Shown here piece by piece: positions 52,565-61,136 of a DNA stretch of 64,000 nucleotides. Source of the stretch: an uncultured Burkholderiales bacterium (GTDB lineage Bacteria > Pseudomonadota > Gammaproteobacteria > Burkholderiales > Burkholderiaceae_C); NCBI GenBank assembly GCA_903838355.1, contig CAILYC010000030.1, forward strand, positions 62,001-126,000, given 5' to 3'. The notes beneath the pieces are model-generated. The model was given only the letters and a program-made list of their open reading frames with translations, searched no databases and was not told the origin of the DNA. How positions within the stretch are numbered: position 1 is the first letter of the stretch; every line of letters begins with the position of its first letter. The translations under genes and the position numbers were made by a program.

Positions 52565-53566
52565 TCAATCCACCACTTCAAATTTGACCTTTTCCGCCAA
52601 CTTACTCCACTTGCCCACTTCGGTGCGCAAATACGAGTCCAATTGGCTGGGTGCGCCGCCAATGACGTCCGAGCCCAAGGCCTTCAATCGAGTTTGGACC
52701 TCGTGATGCTTCAAGGTGGTGTTGAAGGCGGCATTGAGCTTGTCGATCACCGCTTGCGGTGTGTTGTTGGGCGCAAAGACACCCACCCATTCGGTGACGC
52801 TAAAGCCCGGGTAGCCCGACTCTGCCACCGTGGGCACATCAGACAAAGCCGAGTTGCGACTGCTGCTGCTGACCGCCAAGGCCCTCAGTTTGCCCGTGGT
52901 GATGAAGGGGTAAGCGGTGGGCAAGACTGCAAAAACAAAGGTGATGTGACCCGCCACCAAGTCGGCCATCACTGCACCACCTCCTTTGTAAGGGATGTGC
53001 TGAACATGAATGCCGGCAGCATTTTGAAAGACCTCGGCGGTAAGGTGGTTACCACTGCCGTTGCCCGCAGATCCGTAATTCATGCTGTCGGGTTTGGTTT
53101 TGGCCTGAAACACCAACTCTTTGATGTTTTGAATCGGGTTGGCATCGGGCACCACCAAGACCGTGGGGACGGTGGTGAGAAAGCTCACACCCATCAAGTC
53201 CCGCATGGGGTCATAAGGAATATTTTTAAAGAGAATGTGATTGGCTGCCAATGCTGAGGAGGTCAAGAGCAAAGTGTAGCCATCGGGCTTGGCCTTGACC
53301 ACTGCGTCGGTCCCCACAATGGAGGCACCACCCGCACGGTTGTCCACCACGACCGATTGACCCAATGCCTCACTCAAGTGCGTGGTCACGATGCGTGCGG
53401 TGATATCGGTCACCCCACCAGGGCTGTAAGGCACGATCATGCGGATGGGCCGATTGGGGAAATCCTGACCGAGAGCACTCAGCACGAATCCAAAACCAAT
53501 CCCCAAGCACATCAGGCCTAAGAAAAAGAAGAAACAAGTGCGCTGGGTGGGTTTTATTTGGGTCAT
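52565..53566 (-). CDS. Bug-family TTT receptor
   Basis: A 333-residue receptor. The ATG at 53566 has AGGA seven bases upstream. The signal segment FFFFLGLMCLGIGFGFVLSALG is followed by the family start FPNRPIRMIVPYSPGGVTDITAR, then SVVVDNRAGGASI, HIPYKGGGAVMADLVAGHIT and PTVAESGYPGFSVTEW. It is a lone receptor 100 bases downstream of a maleate-isomerase-like gene, which suggests a dicarboxylate ligand, although this is only a positional hint. Confidence 0.88.
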   Translation of the reverse strand: MTQIKPTQRTCFFFFLGLMCLGIGFGFVLSALGQDFPNRPIRMIVPYSPGGVTDITARIVTTHLSEALGQSVVVDNRAGGASIVGTDAVVKAKPDGYTLLLTSSALAANHILFKNIPYDPMRDLMGVSFLTTVPTVLVVPDANPIQNIKELVFQAKTKPDSMNYGSAGNGSGNHLTAEVFQNAAGIHVQHIPYKGGGAVMADLVAGHITFVFAVLPTAYPFITTGKLRALAVSSSSRNSALSDVPTVAESGYPGFSVTEWVGVFAPNNTPQAVIDKLNAAFNTTLKHHEVQTRLKALGSDVIGGAPSQLDSYLRTEVGKWSKLAEKVKFEVVD

Positions 53567-53666
53567 GTCTGTCCTCACAGAGAAGTCGGCATTTTAAAAA
53601 AGAGCGAACCGGGGCGATCAGCCAAGGGGGCTGGCTTTTGTTCTAACAAAGTTGTTGCGTCCTTGA

Positions 53667-54350
53667 CTAAACTTCACCGGTCTTGAACAACTTGAGCGCT
53701 TGTTCAATCGTGCCGCAGTTGGAAGAAAACACGGGTTTCCCCATAACCTCTCGCAACTGCACCAAAATGGATTGAGTCGGCAGTTGCGCGCAAGCGATGA
53801 ACATCGCCTCGCAGTCTTGGGTCATGGTTTTGAGCGCCAAATCATAGACTTCTTTGGCGGTGATGGCCCCCAAACTGTCCACATCGGGGGTGTAAAAACT
53901 ATCAAAGCTCATGACCTCGATGCCGCCATCTAAAAGAAACTGCTTGAGTTGCACATTGACCGCGTCCAAATAGGGTGTGATCAAACCAATGCGTTTGACC
54001 CGAGCCTCTTGGAGCGTTGCCACCATCGAATGTGCGGTGGTGACCACCGGTTTGCCACTGACTCGGCTCATATCGCGCGCGAGCTGAGCGTCGCCTTCGG
54101 GCCCATCGATGAAGCCCGCTGCAGTGCAACCATAGGCCACCACGTCGACATCGGTGTTGGCAAACCTGGCCCCCAATGCCAGCGCTTGCTCCTTATAAGA
54201 ACCGATGGTCTGTGGGGTCAATAGCCCCTTTCCACGTGGGATTTTAAAAACCGTTTGCTTGGAGCCTGGCGTCAGCCACCCCAGGGCTTCACGCTCAAAG
54301 GTGGTGTTGTTAATGGGCACCATGAGTCCCACATGAATGGCTCGGGTCAT
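53667..54350 (-). CDS. Maleate cis-trans isomerase / Asp-Glu racemase superfamily protein
   Basis: A 227-residue protein. The ATG at 54350 has AAGGA upstream. It has the family start IHVGLMVPINNTTFEREALGW with the conserved Asn, Cys75 in VAYGCTAAGF and Cys187 in FIACAQLPT; these two cysteines and their motifs match those of maleate isomerase and arylmalonate decarboxylase, which act on dicarboxylates. The protein is cytoplasmic. The Bug receptor gene downstream might import its substrate. The exact reaction (maleate to fumarate, or a related isomerisation) is unproven. Confidence 0.82.
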   Translation of the reverse strand: MTRAIHVGLMVPINNTTFEREALGWLTPGSKQTVFKIPRGKGLLTPQTIGSYKEQALALGARFANTDVDVVAYGCTAAGFIDGPEGDAQLARDMSRVSGKPVVTTAHSMVATLQEARVKRIGLITPYLDAVNVQLKQFLLDGGIEVMSFDSFYTPDVDSLGAITAKEVYDLALKTMTQDCEAMFIACAQLPTQSILVQLREVMGKPVFSSNCGTIEQALKLFKTGEV

Positions 54351-54412
54351 GATTGGATCCTTGGGTAACAAAGTCGCGTTCAATTCAATTTCAATTCGTT
54401 TTCATTTTGCGT

Positions 54413-55465
54413 TCAAGCCACACTGTCCACATCTCTTGCCTTGATGGCTCGGCGCGTGATGGCATGTTCGGCTTGTCTTGCCCCTTGGGGCAACTGCCTC
54501 CAATGCAAGGCTCTGAGCTCTCCAAACTCATGGGGCAAGTGCTCAAAGGTGAGCCCCGCATCCTCGCTTTTGAAGATCTGTCCCAAATTGGTACACAAAA
54601 AAATTAAGTTGGGGTTGTCCACATGGGTGCTCACACACCACAAGGTGCTATTAAGCTCGGTGGGCAACTCGATTTCCTGCCAATCAAAGCCGTGGTTGGT
54701 GCTGCGCAAGAGTTTGCCGTCATTGCCCGGTGGGCCATTGCCATTGGTTAAAAAAACCACTGATGGGTCGTCCGCTTTGTGCACCACTGCACGGGTGTAT
54801 TGCCAAGGGGACTGGAGTGGTACAAAAGTCCATGATTGACCACAATCCAAGCTGCGGTGAAGACCCATGTTGGTGGTGGCATACATCACTCTGGAGTCGT
54901 CATGCTGGGGCAGCACCGCAATACCATGCACGTCACTCGAAACCAGTCCCTGGTCGCACAAGGCCCACGTCTGTCCTTTGTCTTTGCTCCAATAAATTCC
55001 GCCAATCTCCACCGTGGCCCAAACCCAATCCGAGTCCAGGGGATCGAACAAGATCTGGGTGACGCGCGTGGGCCCCATATTGACCGTGGAAAATTGGCTG
55101 ATACCCGGTGCACTCAAGGCCCTCCAAGTGAGTCCCGAATCTGTCGAGCGATAAAACCCTGCCGGCCTCGTGCCCGCGATCAAGGTCTTGCAATCTTGAG
55201 GATCTTGGGCAATGGCCCACACATCCGCCATCGGCGAGGGCAACGCCTGCCAGCGCGCACTGGACTCCTCCCAACGAAAGAGCCCCATGTCCGTGCCAGC
55301 AAATACGTGGGATGGGTCTTGGGGGTGACTTGAGAAGCACCACACCCGCGCCTCCAAGTACATGCCCGAATGGCTATTGGGGTGTAACCAAGTGTGTCCT
55401 GTATCCTCGCTGAACCAAGCCGAATGGCCCGCGGTCCCAGCATAAACGTGTATCAATGAGTCCAT
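54413..55465 (-). CDS. BNR/Asp-box repeat beta-propeller protein
   Basis: A 350-residue protein with repeated Asp-box motifs: SEDTGHTW, STDSGLTW, SKDKGQTW, SLDCGQSW, STNHGFDW and SEDAGLTF, about one per propeller blade. There is no signal peptide, so it appears cytoplasmic, unlike secreted sialidases. The catalytic Arg triad and Asp/Glu/Tyr of sialidases are not evident, so a glycosidase role is unlikely. Similar proteins are often annotated as photosystem stability/assembly-like or exo-alpha-sialidase. The function is unknown. Confidence 0.75.
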   Translation of the reverse strand: MDSLIHVYAGTAGHSAWFSEDTGHTWLHPNSHSGMYLEARVWCFSSHPQDPSHVFAGTDMGLFRWEESSARWQALPSPMADVWAIAQDPQDCKTLIAGTRPAGFYRSTDSGLTWRALSAPGISQFSTVNMGPTRVTQILFDPLDSDWVWATVEIGGIYWSKDKGQTWALCDQGLVSSDVHGIAVLPQHDDSRVMYATTNMGLHRSLDCGQSWTFVPLQSPWQYTRAVVHKADDPSVVFLTNGNGPPGNDGKLLRSTNHGFDWQEIELPTELNSTLWCVSTHVDNPNLIFLCTNLGQIFKSEDAGLTFEHLPHEFGELRALHWRQLPQGARQAEHAITRRAIKARDVDSVA

Positions 55466-55753
55466 GATGTGCTCAACAATGAATTGAAAACATTCTTAGG
55501 CAGATGTTCTTGCATGTCAATGTGACAAGCCCTAGGCTGCCCAGGGCTCCAAGCTCCAAGTAGCGTGAACCCCATGAGGTTAGACCCGCCTCTAGCACTG
55601 GCGAGATCATTGGCTTTTTGGCAAAAAAGGGGAGCGTAAACCAGAGAAGCACCCGATGGCGAGGCACGATGCTTGGCGCTTTACAATAAGGCAGTCGCCT
55701 GCTTAGGTGCTTGAACTGAACTTCAAACACCCCCTTTGCTATCCTTGGACTCC
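55466..55753. other. Intergenic gap between divergent genes
   Basis: About 290 bases between the BNR protein and the periplasmic-binding-like protein gene. It probably holds the two divergent promoters, but no clear -35/-10 pair stands out and no small gene is supported. Confidence 0.35.
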
Positions 55754-56461
55754 ATGAGCCTACCCTCCCTTCAGATTTTGAGCGTCTCAGCGGTTGCCGT
55801 GGGGTTACGACACGCGGTGGCCCTCTATCAAAAAGAAACGGGCATCCAGTGCACGGTCCAATACCAAACCAGCACACAAATGCGTGGCTTGGATTGGCAA
55901 ACCCCCGTCTGGGACTTGGTGATCACGTCACAGGCCTTGGCCATGGAGTTGAGCCGCCATGGGGCCTTGGAGCCTCGCACTTGCGTTTCGCTCGGTGGGG
56001 TGGGTGTTGGCATTGTCGTTCATGAAAGTGTGGAACTGCCCACTCCGCTCAGCGCCAGCGCGTTTACCCAGATGCTAGAGGCCGCGCGCACCGTGGTCTA
56101 CAACCGGGCTTCCAGTGGGATGTACTTTGACGTGTTGTTTGAAAGACTCGGACTGTGGCCTATGCTTGAGCACAAAACCCAACGTGTGATCGATGGCCAA
56201 GCGCTGTTGAAAACCATTGCACAAGCCCCCGAAGCCGAAAGGCTTGTGATCGGACTGGGCGCAGTTTCAGAAATCTTAGAAGTGCAAGGTTGGGGCATCA
56301 AACTTGCTGGCGAACTACCCCGCGAAATTCAGCACGTGACGGCTTACCAAGCGTTGGCCACATCACAAAGCGCGGCCAAGCTCGAAGTTCAAGCCTTCTT
56401 AAAGAGCTTTGAGGATCCTAGGATCAAAACCATCTTGCAATCCAGTGGCGTGAGGTCATGA
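55754..56461 (+). CDS. ModA-type substrate-binding-fold protein without signal peptide
   Basis: A 235-residue protein whose sequence follows the molybdate-binding/type II binding-protein pattern: LQILSVSAVAVGLRHAVALYQKETGI, then VWDLVITSQALAMELSRHGAL, YNRASSGMYFDVLFERLGLW and GLGAVSEILEVQGWGIKLAGELP. The N terminus has no signal peptide or membrane helix, so it should stay in the cytoplasm. It may be a ligand sensor or an odd solute-binding protein whose signal was lost. No transporter genes adjoin it. Confidence 0.65.
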   Translation: MSLPSLQILSVSAVAVGLRHAVALYQKETGIQCTVQYQTSTQMRGLDWQTPVWDLVITSQALAMELSRHGALEPRTCVSLGGVGVGIVVHESVELPTPLSASAFTQMLEAARTVVYNRASSGMYFDVLFERLGLWPMLEHKTQRVIDGQALLKTIAQAPEAERLVIGLGAVSEILEVQGWGIKLAGELPREIQHVTAYQALATSQSAAKLEVQAFLKSFEDPRIKTILQSSGVRS

Positions 56462-56502
56462 AAACGCTTGAAGCCTCGCGCTGAAAAGTCTTAACACGCA
56501 CT

Positions 56503-57576
56503 TTATTGCAATGGAATTTTTCTGAAATCAATTACTTTTTTCCACCTCACGATATCGGCCTCCACGGATTGCTTGAGGTCAAGCGAAGTGCTCCCCGCAC
56601 TCACCGCACCGATGTCGGCAAAGCGTTTTTTGATCTCAGGCGTGGCCAACACCACCCGCAGTTCTTGGTTGATTTGCTGCACCACCTCGGCGGGCATACC
56701 CTTGGGGCCTGCCAAGGCTATCCAAGATTCATATTCAAACCCCGAAATGGTTTGGTTGAGGGTCGGTACCCCCGGAAAATCATCGCTGGGTTTTTTGGCG
56801 CTCACCGCAAGGGCGCGCAATTTGCCTTGTTTGACTTGCTGCAAGGCAAAGGTGGCGGTATCAATCATCACATCCACTTGGCCACTGAGCACATCCACCA
56901 AAGCCCCGGGAGAGCCTTTGTAAGGAATATGGACCATCTCCAACCCCAACTCTGAATTGAGCCACTCGCCAATCAAATGGTGGGCGGTTCCAATGCCCAC
57001 CGAAGAAAAGCTCACCCGACCAGGATTTTGCTTGGCATAGTTCACCAAATCATCCATGGACTTGATGGACGAATTGGGAGAGACCGCAATCACCATGGGG
57101 TAAGTGGCGATGGTCGAAATCCACGTGAAGTCGCCCACCGCATCGAAGGGGGTGACTTTGCGGATGGCCGCTCCAATGGAGTGATTGGCTGCAGTGATCA
57201 CGAGGCTCATGCCATCGGGCTTGGAGGCAATGATGTTTTGCAAGGCCAAAAGCCCACCCGCACCAGGGCGATTGTCAACGATGATGGTCTGGCCCAAACG
57301 CTCGCCCAAAGCGGGCGAGAGAAGTCGCGCCACGATGTCGGTGCTGGTGCCGGGAATCGAGCCACTGACGATGCGGATGGTTTTGGTGGCGTAGGAGTTG
57401 GCCGGGATCGGGGGCTGTGGTGGGTTTTGGGCTTGGGCTTGGGCTTGCGCCGTCCATGAGCAGAACTGAAAGAGTAAAACACCCAGCACGCATCGCAATC
57501 GCAAGTCGAGGGAGCCCCTAAATTTGACTCGCGAGGGCCTCAAGAACATGAACGCTCGCTCAAAATCTGTGGCCAT
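56503..57576 (-). CDS. Bug-family TTT receptor with variant ligand loop
   Basis: A 357-residue receptor. The ATG at 57576 has GGGAG upstream. A long charged N-terminal region precedes the signal segment CVLGVLLFQFCSWTAQAQAQAQ. The family start YATKTIRIVSGSIPGTSTDIVARLL has IPGTSTD in place of the usual PGGxxD, so the ligand loop differs. TIIVDNRPGAGG, HIPYKGSPGALVDVLSGQVD and PTLNQTISGFEYESW follow. It ends 42 bases from the ModA-like gene on the opposite strand, and an aldolase gene lies upstream. Confidence 0.86.
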   Translation of the reverse strand: MATDFERAFMFLRPSRVKFRGSLDLRLRCVLGVLLFQFCSWTAQAQAQAQNPPQPPIPANSYATKTIRIVSGSIPGTSTDIVARLLSPALGERLGQTIIVDNRPGAGGLLALQNIIASKPDGMSLVITAANHSIGAAIRKVTPFDAVGDFTWISTIATYPMVIAVSPNSSIKSMDDLVNYAKQNPGRVSFSSVGIGTAHHLIGEWLNSELGLEMVHIPYKGSPGALVDVLSGQVDVMIDTATFALQQVKQGKLRALAVSAKKPSDDFPGVPTLNQTISGFEYESWIALAGPKGMPAEVVQQINQELRVVLATPEIKKRFADIGAVSAGSTSLDLKQSVEADIVRWKKVIDFRKIPLQ

Positions 57577-57634
57577 ATAAGCTCCCAACGTAAACTAAAG
57601 ACCCAAGCAACGACTGCGCGATCAATGACTGCGC

Positions 57635-58393
57635 TTATTTGAACAAGTTGGGGTTCTCTTCGACGACTTTGCTCACCTCATAGTTCCAAACACCCATGTA
57701 GGATTTTTCCATGGCTTTGAAGCGACGTGCACGAAGGGCTTCGTCGTGACCCAAGAGTTTGAGCTTGCCAGCAGCCATGGCCTTGAGTTGGACGCCGGCT
57801 GAAATCTCAACTTCCTTGGTTTTGACCACGACCTCTTGAATCGATTGGCCACAAATCATGACCCCGTGGTGCTGCATCATCACGCAATTTTTGGCCCCCA
57901 AGGTGTCGACAAAGTCTTTGGCAGCAAGAGGATCTTGGTGTGCATTGTCAAAGTCTTCCAAAAGCACCATGTCGTCGTACACGCGAGCGGCAGAACGTTC
58001 AAAGGGATGAACGATTTCACCAATCGAGCCAAGTGCCAAGCAGTTGTCGCTGTGGTGATGGGTGATGCACAGCACATCCGGTCTTGCGTGGTAAAGGTGA
58101 CCCTCGATTTTGAGGGAGTCGTTGACCTCACCGTCGTTGGTGATCACATTGCAATCGAAGTCACACTCACGCAGGCCATCCATCGTGACACGCTCAAAAC
58201 TGTCTCCCCACTGGTAGCTCCAAAAGGTATGGGCACCCGGCAGCCTTGCGGTCAAGTGCCCCAAAAGACCCACGCCAATACCGTAGCGCGCCAAAATGCG
58301 GTAACCCAACACCAAGTTCATCTTGAGCACTCTCAAGGCCTCAGAATCTTGGGTTTTATTTTTGCGAATCGGCGAAACTCTTGACAATGGCAT
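57635..58393 (-). CDS. Class II aldolase/adducin-domain protein
   Basis: A 252-residue protein. The ATG at 58393 is preferred because AAAGGAG lies nine bases upstream; the ATG at 58420 has no ribosome site. The fold signature is LVLGYRILARYGIGVGLLGHLTARLPG. The metal site has Glu in KIEGHLYHA, the His cluster in CITHHHSDN and the last His in MMQHHGVMICG. Enzymes of this type are aldolases, epimerases or decarboxylases of sugar phosphates and hydroxyacids. The Bug receptor gene downstream on the same strand may supply an acid substrate. Confidence 0.82.
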   Translation of the reverse strand: MPLSRVSPIRKNKTQDSEALRVLKMNLVLGYRILARYGIGVGLLGHLTARLPGAHTFWSYQWGDSFERVTMDGLRECDFDCNVITNDGEVNDSLKIEGHLYHARPDVLCITHHHSDNCLALGSIGEIVHPFERSAARVYDDMVLLEDFDNAHQDPLAAKDFVDTLGAKNCVMMQHHGVMICGQSIQEVVVKTKEVEISAGVQLKAMAAGKLKLLGHDEALRARRFKAMEKSYMGVWNYEVSKVVEENPNLFK

Positions 58394-58563
58394 GTTCTGG
58401 GTCTCCTTTGTTTTTTTCATCGTAAAAGAATCTTCACTTGCACGTCAAGCGTGCATACCCCATTGACGCAAGGACCGCAAGAAACTTACGATACGCTCAG
58501 ATGCGTGCTGTTGTCAGCTTGTGTCATCTCTTTTTTTGTGAACTTTTTCATTAGAGGTCTACG

Positions 58564-59484
58564 GTGAGTCAATTCAAAATATTAAATTTCTCCCTACCCG
58601 TTACGCCAAACGATGTGCGAGCCGGCATATTGGTGGATGAGAAGTGGGTGATTGATCTAGAGAAAGCCCTGCCGCACACGCCTTGGGCACGCTCGACCAT
58701 GGACCTCTTTGAAGTGTGGCAAGACGCCGAGCCCGCTCTGAACGAATTGGCCTCGCAAGGGCATGCCAATGGCATTGCCTTAAAGGACGTCAAACTGCAT
58801 GCCCCTTTGCTCTACCCGGCAGCCATCTACTGCACAGGGGCCAATTACATGGAGCACGCCAAAGAGATGTCAAGCGAAGGCACCGGGGTGGACAAATCGA
58901 AGACCCAACCCTATTTGTTCTTGAAAGCCTCTCGCCACTGTGTGATCGCCACAGGTGAAGACATCCGTATACCCAATGTGACCAATTCATTGGATTGGGA
59001 AGGCGAGTTTGCGGTGGTGATTGGCAAATACGCGAGAAACGTGAGTGTTGAAAATGCCATGGACTATGTTGCGGGCTACACCATCATGAACGACTTGTCG
59101 GCCAGAAACCTGAGCCGTCGCGAAGACTGGCCACGCTGGGGCATCGACTGGTTTGGTCACAAGAACTTTGACGGTGCAGCGCCCATGGGCCCTTGGATCA
59201 CCCCTGCGAGTCAAATCTTGGACCACACGCAATGCCACTTGCAGTTGTGGGTCAATGAGGAGAAAAAGCAAGACACTTTGGTCGATGGCTTGATTTTTAA
59301 AGTCCCAGAACTCATTGAATATTTGAGTCGGCGCATGACCTTGAGACCCGGTGACGTCATTGCCACGGGCACACCTTCAGGAGTCGGACGCCCCAAAGGG
59401 ACATTCTTAAAGCCTGGGGACAAAGTGAAGGTGCAAATATCGGGCATTGGCGTTCTAGAAAATCCAGTGGTTCAAGGCGTTTAA
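58564..59484 (+). CDS. Fumarylacetoacetate hydrolase (FAH) family protein
   Basis: A 306-residue FAH-fold protein with a GTG start and GAGGT upstream. It has YCTGANYMEHAKEM, the metal-binding SLDWEGEFAVVIGKYAR, GYTIMNDLSARNLSRREDW and RPGDVIATGTPSGVG. It belongs to the same family as the protein at 10772 but is clearly divergent. Likely reactions include hydrolysis of acylpyruvates or decarboxylation and isomerisation of unsaturated 2-oxo acids in aromatic catabolism. It diverges from the class II aldolase gene, and a Bug receptor lies nearby, which suggests one catabolic unit. Confidence 0.86.
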   Translation: MSQFKILNFSLPVTPNDVRAGILVDEKWVIDLEKALPHTPWARSTMDLFEVWQDAEPALNELASQGHANGIALKDVKLHAPLLYPAAIYCTGANYMEHAKEMSSEGTGVDKSKTQPYLFLKASRHCVIATGEDIRIPNVTNSLDWEGEFAVVIGKYARNVSVENAMDYVAGYTIMNDLSARNLSRREDWPRWGIDWFGHKNFDGAAPMGPWITPASQILDHTQCHLQLWVNEEKKQDTLVDGLIFKVPELIEYLSRRMTLRPGDVIATGTPSGVGRPKGTFLKPGDKVKVQISGIGVLENPVVQGV

Positions 59485-59654
59485 AAGCGTTGAGGCTTCT
59501 CAACTCTTAGGGCTCCAAGTACCCTCTTGGAGACCTCAGTTCAGGTCCCTACACGTTACTGCTGTCCCACTTCACAGTCGGTTGGGGGCTCACTACAATC
59601 AACTTCCAGCTTTGCGCTTCCTTGCAAAGCGTCTATCTTTGGAATGGGCCGCCC

Positions 59655-60230
59655 ATGAACACCCGCCTTTTCTTGTTGCTCGCCTTGTGTGTTGGCCTGT
59701 GTTGGGGTTGTGTGAGCGCTCCTAAAAAACCCAGCCCAGAGCCTGAGTTTGCCATGGAGACATTCCTGCCTCCACCGATTCTTGATCTGGGCCCCAAAAC
59801 GCATTCGGGCTTCGAGCCTGTCAACGAGAGCAAGGAGCCAAATACAAAAGCGTCCATCCTACCTCCCCCCCAAGAGAGTGTGCATTTTGAATTCAATCAA
59901 TCCAAGCCCAACGACAGAGAATGGGACGTCTTAAAAAACCATGGTGAGTATTTGCTTCAAAACCCCAATGTGCGTGCAAGACTTGAAGGCAATACCGATG
60001 AAAACGGCAGTGATGAGTACAACTTGCAATTGGGTCAGAAACGCGCCCAAGCGGTCAAAGACAGTTTGATCAAAATGGGCGTTGAGGACGAACGTCTAGA
60101 GCCGAAATCTTGGGGTAAAACACAACCCTTGAACCCGGCACACCAACGAGAGGCTTGGCGCCAAAATCGTCGCGTTGATATTCGCTACTTCGAGAACAAT
60201 TCAATCTCAAAAGAAACCAACTCAAAATAA
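59655..60230 (+). CDS. OmpA-family peptidoglycan-associated lipoprotein
   Basis: A 191-residue protein from the ATG at 59655. A hydrophobic signal ends in a lipobox-like LCWGC, then a Pro-rich linker (APKKPSPEPEF and ILPPPQESVHFEF). The C-terminal OmpA domain shows VRARLEGNTDENGSDEYNLQLGQKRAQAV and the REAWRQNRRVDIRY motif, whose Asp and Arg residues bind diaminopimelate in peptidoglycan. It probably ties the outer membrane to the cell wall, like Pal. No tol genes are nearby. Confidence 0.85.
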   Translation: MNTRLFLLLALCVGLCWGCVSAPKKPSPEPEFAMETFLPPPILDLGPKTHSGFEPVNESKEPNTKASILPPPQESVHFEFNQSKPNDREWDVLKNHGEYLLQNPNVRARLEGNTDENGSDEYNLQLGQKRAQAVKDSLIKMGVEDERLEPKSWGKTQPLNPAHQREAWRQNRRVDIRYFENNSISKETNSK

Positions 60231-60263
60231 AAAAACCCAACTTGACTCTGCTGCCAAGTTGGG
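60229..60263 (-). terminator. Rho-independent terminator of the His-rich protein gene
   Basis: CCCAACTTG and CAAGTTGGG form a 9-bp stem. On the minus strand a run of seven T follows. It lies 80 bases beyond the His-rich gene's stop; on the plus strand it also sits just after the OmpA-type lipoprotein's stop. Confidence 0.8.
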
Positions 60264-60342
60264 ACTACCCGTCAAAGCTTGAAGGAAAGAGTCCGTAAGG
60301 ACAGAATCGGTAAAGGAAAAACTTGCCTACCGATGCCTGCCA

Positions 60343-60591
60343 TTACTTGTGACCGTGGTGCGCGTGGTGGTCGGCGTGCTCTGGATGATGGTGTGAGTGA
60401 GCTTTGGTGTGTGCCTTGGTGGCGTGCTCGTGGTGATCGTGTGCGTGCAAAGCATGGCCATGGGCCATTTTGTGATGATGCGCCGCTTTGTGGTGATCGC
60501 CTGCTTCGTGCGCTTTGTGCGCTTCGTGATGGTGATGGGCTGCAGCCTCGTGGTGCTTGGCCGCATGGTGATGGTGATCGTGCTTGGACAT
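60343..60591 (-). CDS. Histidine-rich small protein, probably metal-binding
   Basis: An 82-residue protein from the ATG at 60591, which has GGAGA eight bases upstream; 36 of its 82 residues are His, the rest mainly Ala, Lys, Glu and Asp. Blocks such as DHHHHAAKHHEAAAHHHHEAH repeat without a strict period. There is no signal peptide. The composition suggests binding or storage of nickel, zinc or copper, or a metallochaperone. It has its own terminator. The start, the ribosome site and the extreme but coherent composition argue that it is a real gene. Confidence 0.72.
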   Translation of the reverse strand: MSKHDHHHHAAKHHEAAAHHHHEAHKAHEAGDHHKAAHHHKMAHGHALHAHDHHEHATKAHTKAHSHHHPEHADHHAHHGHK

Positions 60592-61136
60592 GGGGTGTTC
60601 TCCAGTTAAATTCAGCAACATTGCTGAGGAGTAATCATGAATGTCAAATATGACAACTCATATAGTGGAACCCCTAGATTTTAAAAAAAGTATCAAGTTG
60701 ATCTCCAATTTGATCCAATGTCATTAATTGCACGGCCCAAGCAAAGTTAAAGTCATTCAATCTTCATCAAAACAATCCAAACGTTCACCTCACAAAGACG
60801 CATTCTCAACAATACACCTATCACTTGTAGTGTCATTCATGGTTTTGACAGATGGCAGTGGGCTTTTTGATGGTTTTTGATTGTCGATGCGGGTCACTTG
60901 GCAAGACATCCCGAGCTCACCTTGGAGGGCTTGTCTTTTTAGGCCAACAGATACGCCTTTGGGTTCTTGATACGCGGTAAACGCCACAACATGAATAAGC
61001 ATTAAAAGGGTATAACCTAGGTTTCTTCTATCGGACGAAAGATACAATTTATAACTGTATTTTCCCGCAATCATTGATCAATTCTCTCTTGAACAATCTT
61101 CGTTTGTATTTAAACAATTTCTTCAAAACTCTAGGG
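60592..61136. other. AT-rich gap between the His-rich gene and the cytochrome gene
   Basis: About 545 bases, visibly richer in A and T than the surrounding DNA. One minus-strand frame of 94 codons (60790-61074) is listed separately at low confidence. ATTGATCAAT lies at 61073-61082, but no FNR box was found. The cytochrome promoter should lie here. Confidence 0.4.
60790..61074 (-). CDS. Doubtful 94-codon ORF
   Basis: ATG at 61074 opens 94 codons. The N-terminal third has a weak hydrophobic stretch (LGYTLLMLIHVVAFTA) that could act as a signal, followed by a polar region with two Cys. No ribosome site is visible and no family is recognised. It could be a real small secreted protein or a chance frame in AT-rich DNA. 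Confidence 0.25.
   Translation of the reverse strand: MIAGKYSYKLYLSSDRRNLGYTLLMLIHVVAFTAYQEPKGVSVGLKRQALQGELGMSCQVTRIDNQKPSKSPLPSVKTMNDTTSDRCIVENASL

Noticed and set aside
60279-60653. 124-codon plus-strand frame across the His-rich gene
   Set aside because: It is the complement of the His codons and runs opposite to the gene with ribosome site and terminator.
60700-60740. Repeated TTGAT motifs resembling FNR half-sites
   Set aside because: They are direct, not inverted, repeats and lack the ATCAA partner.
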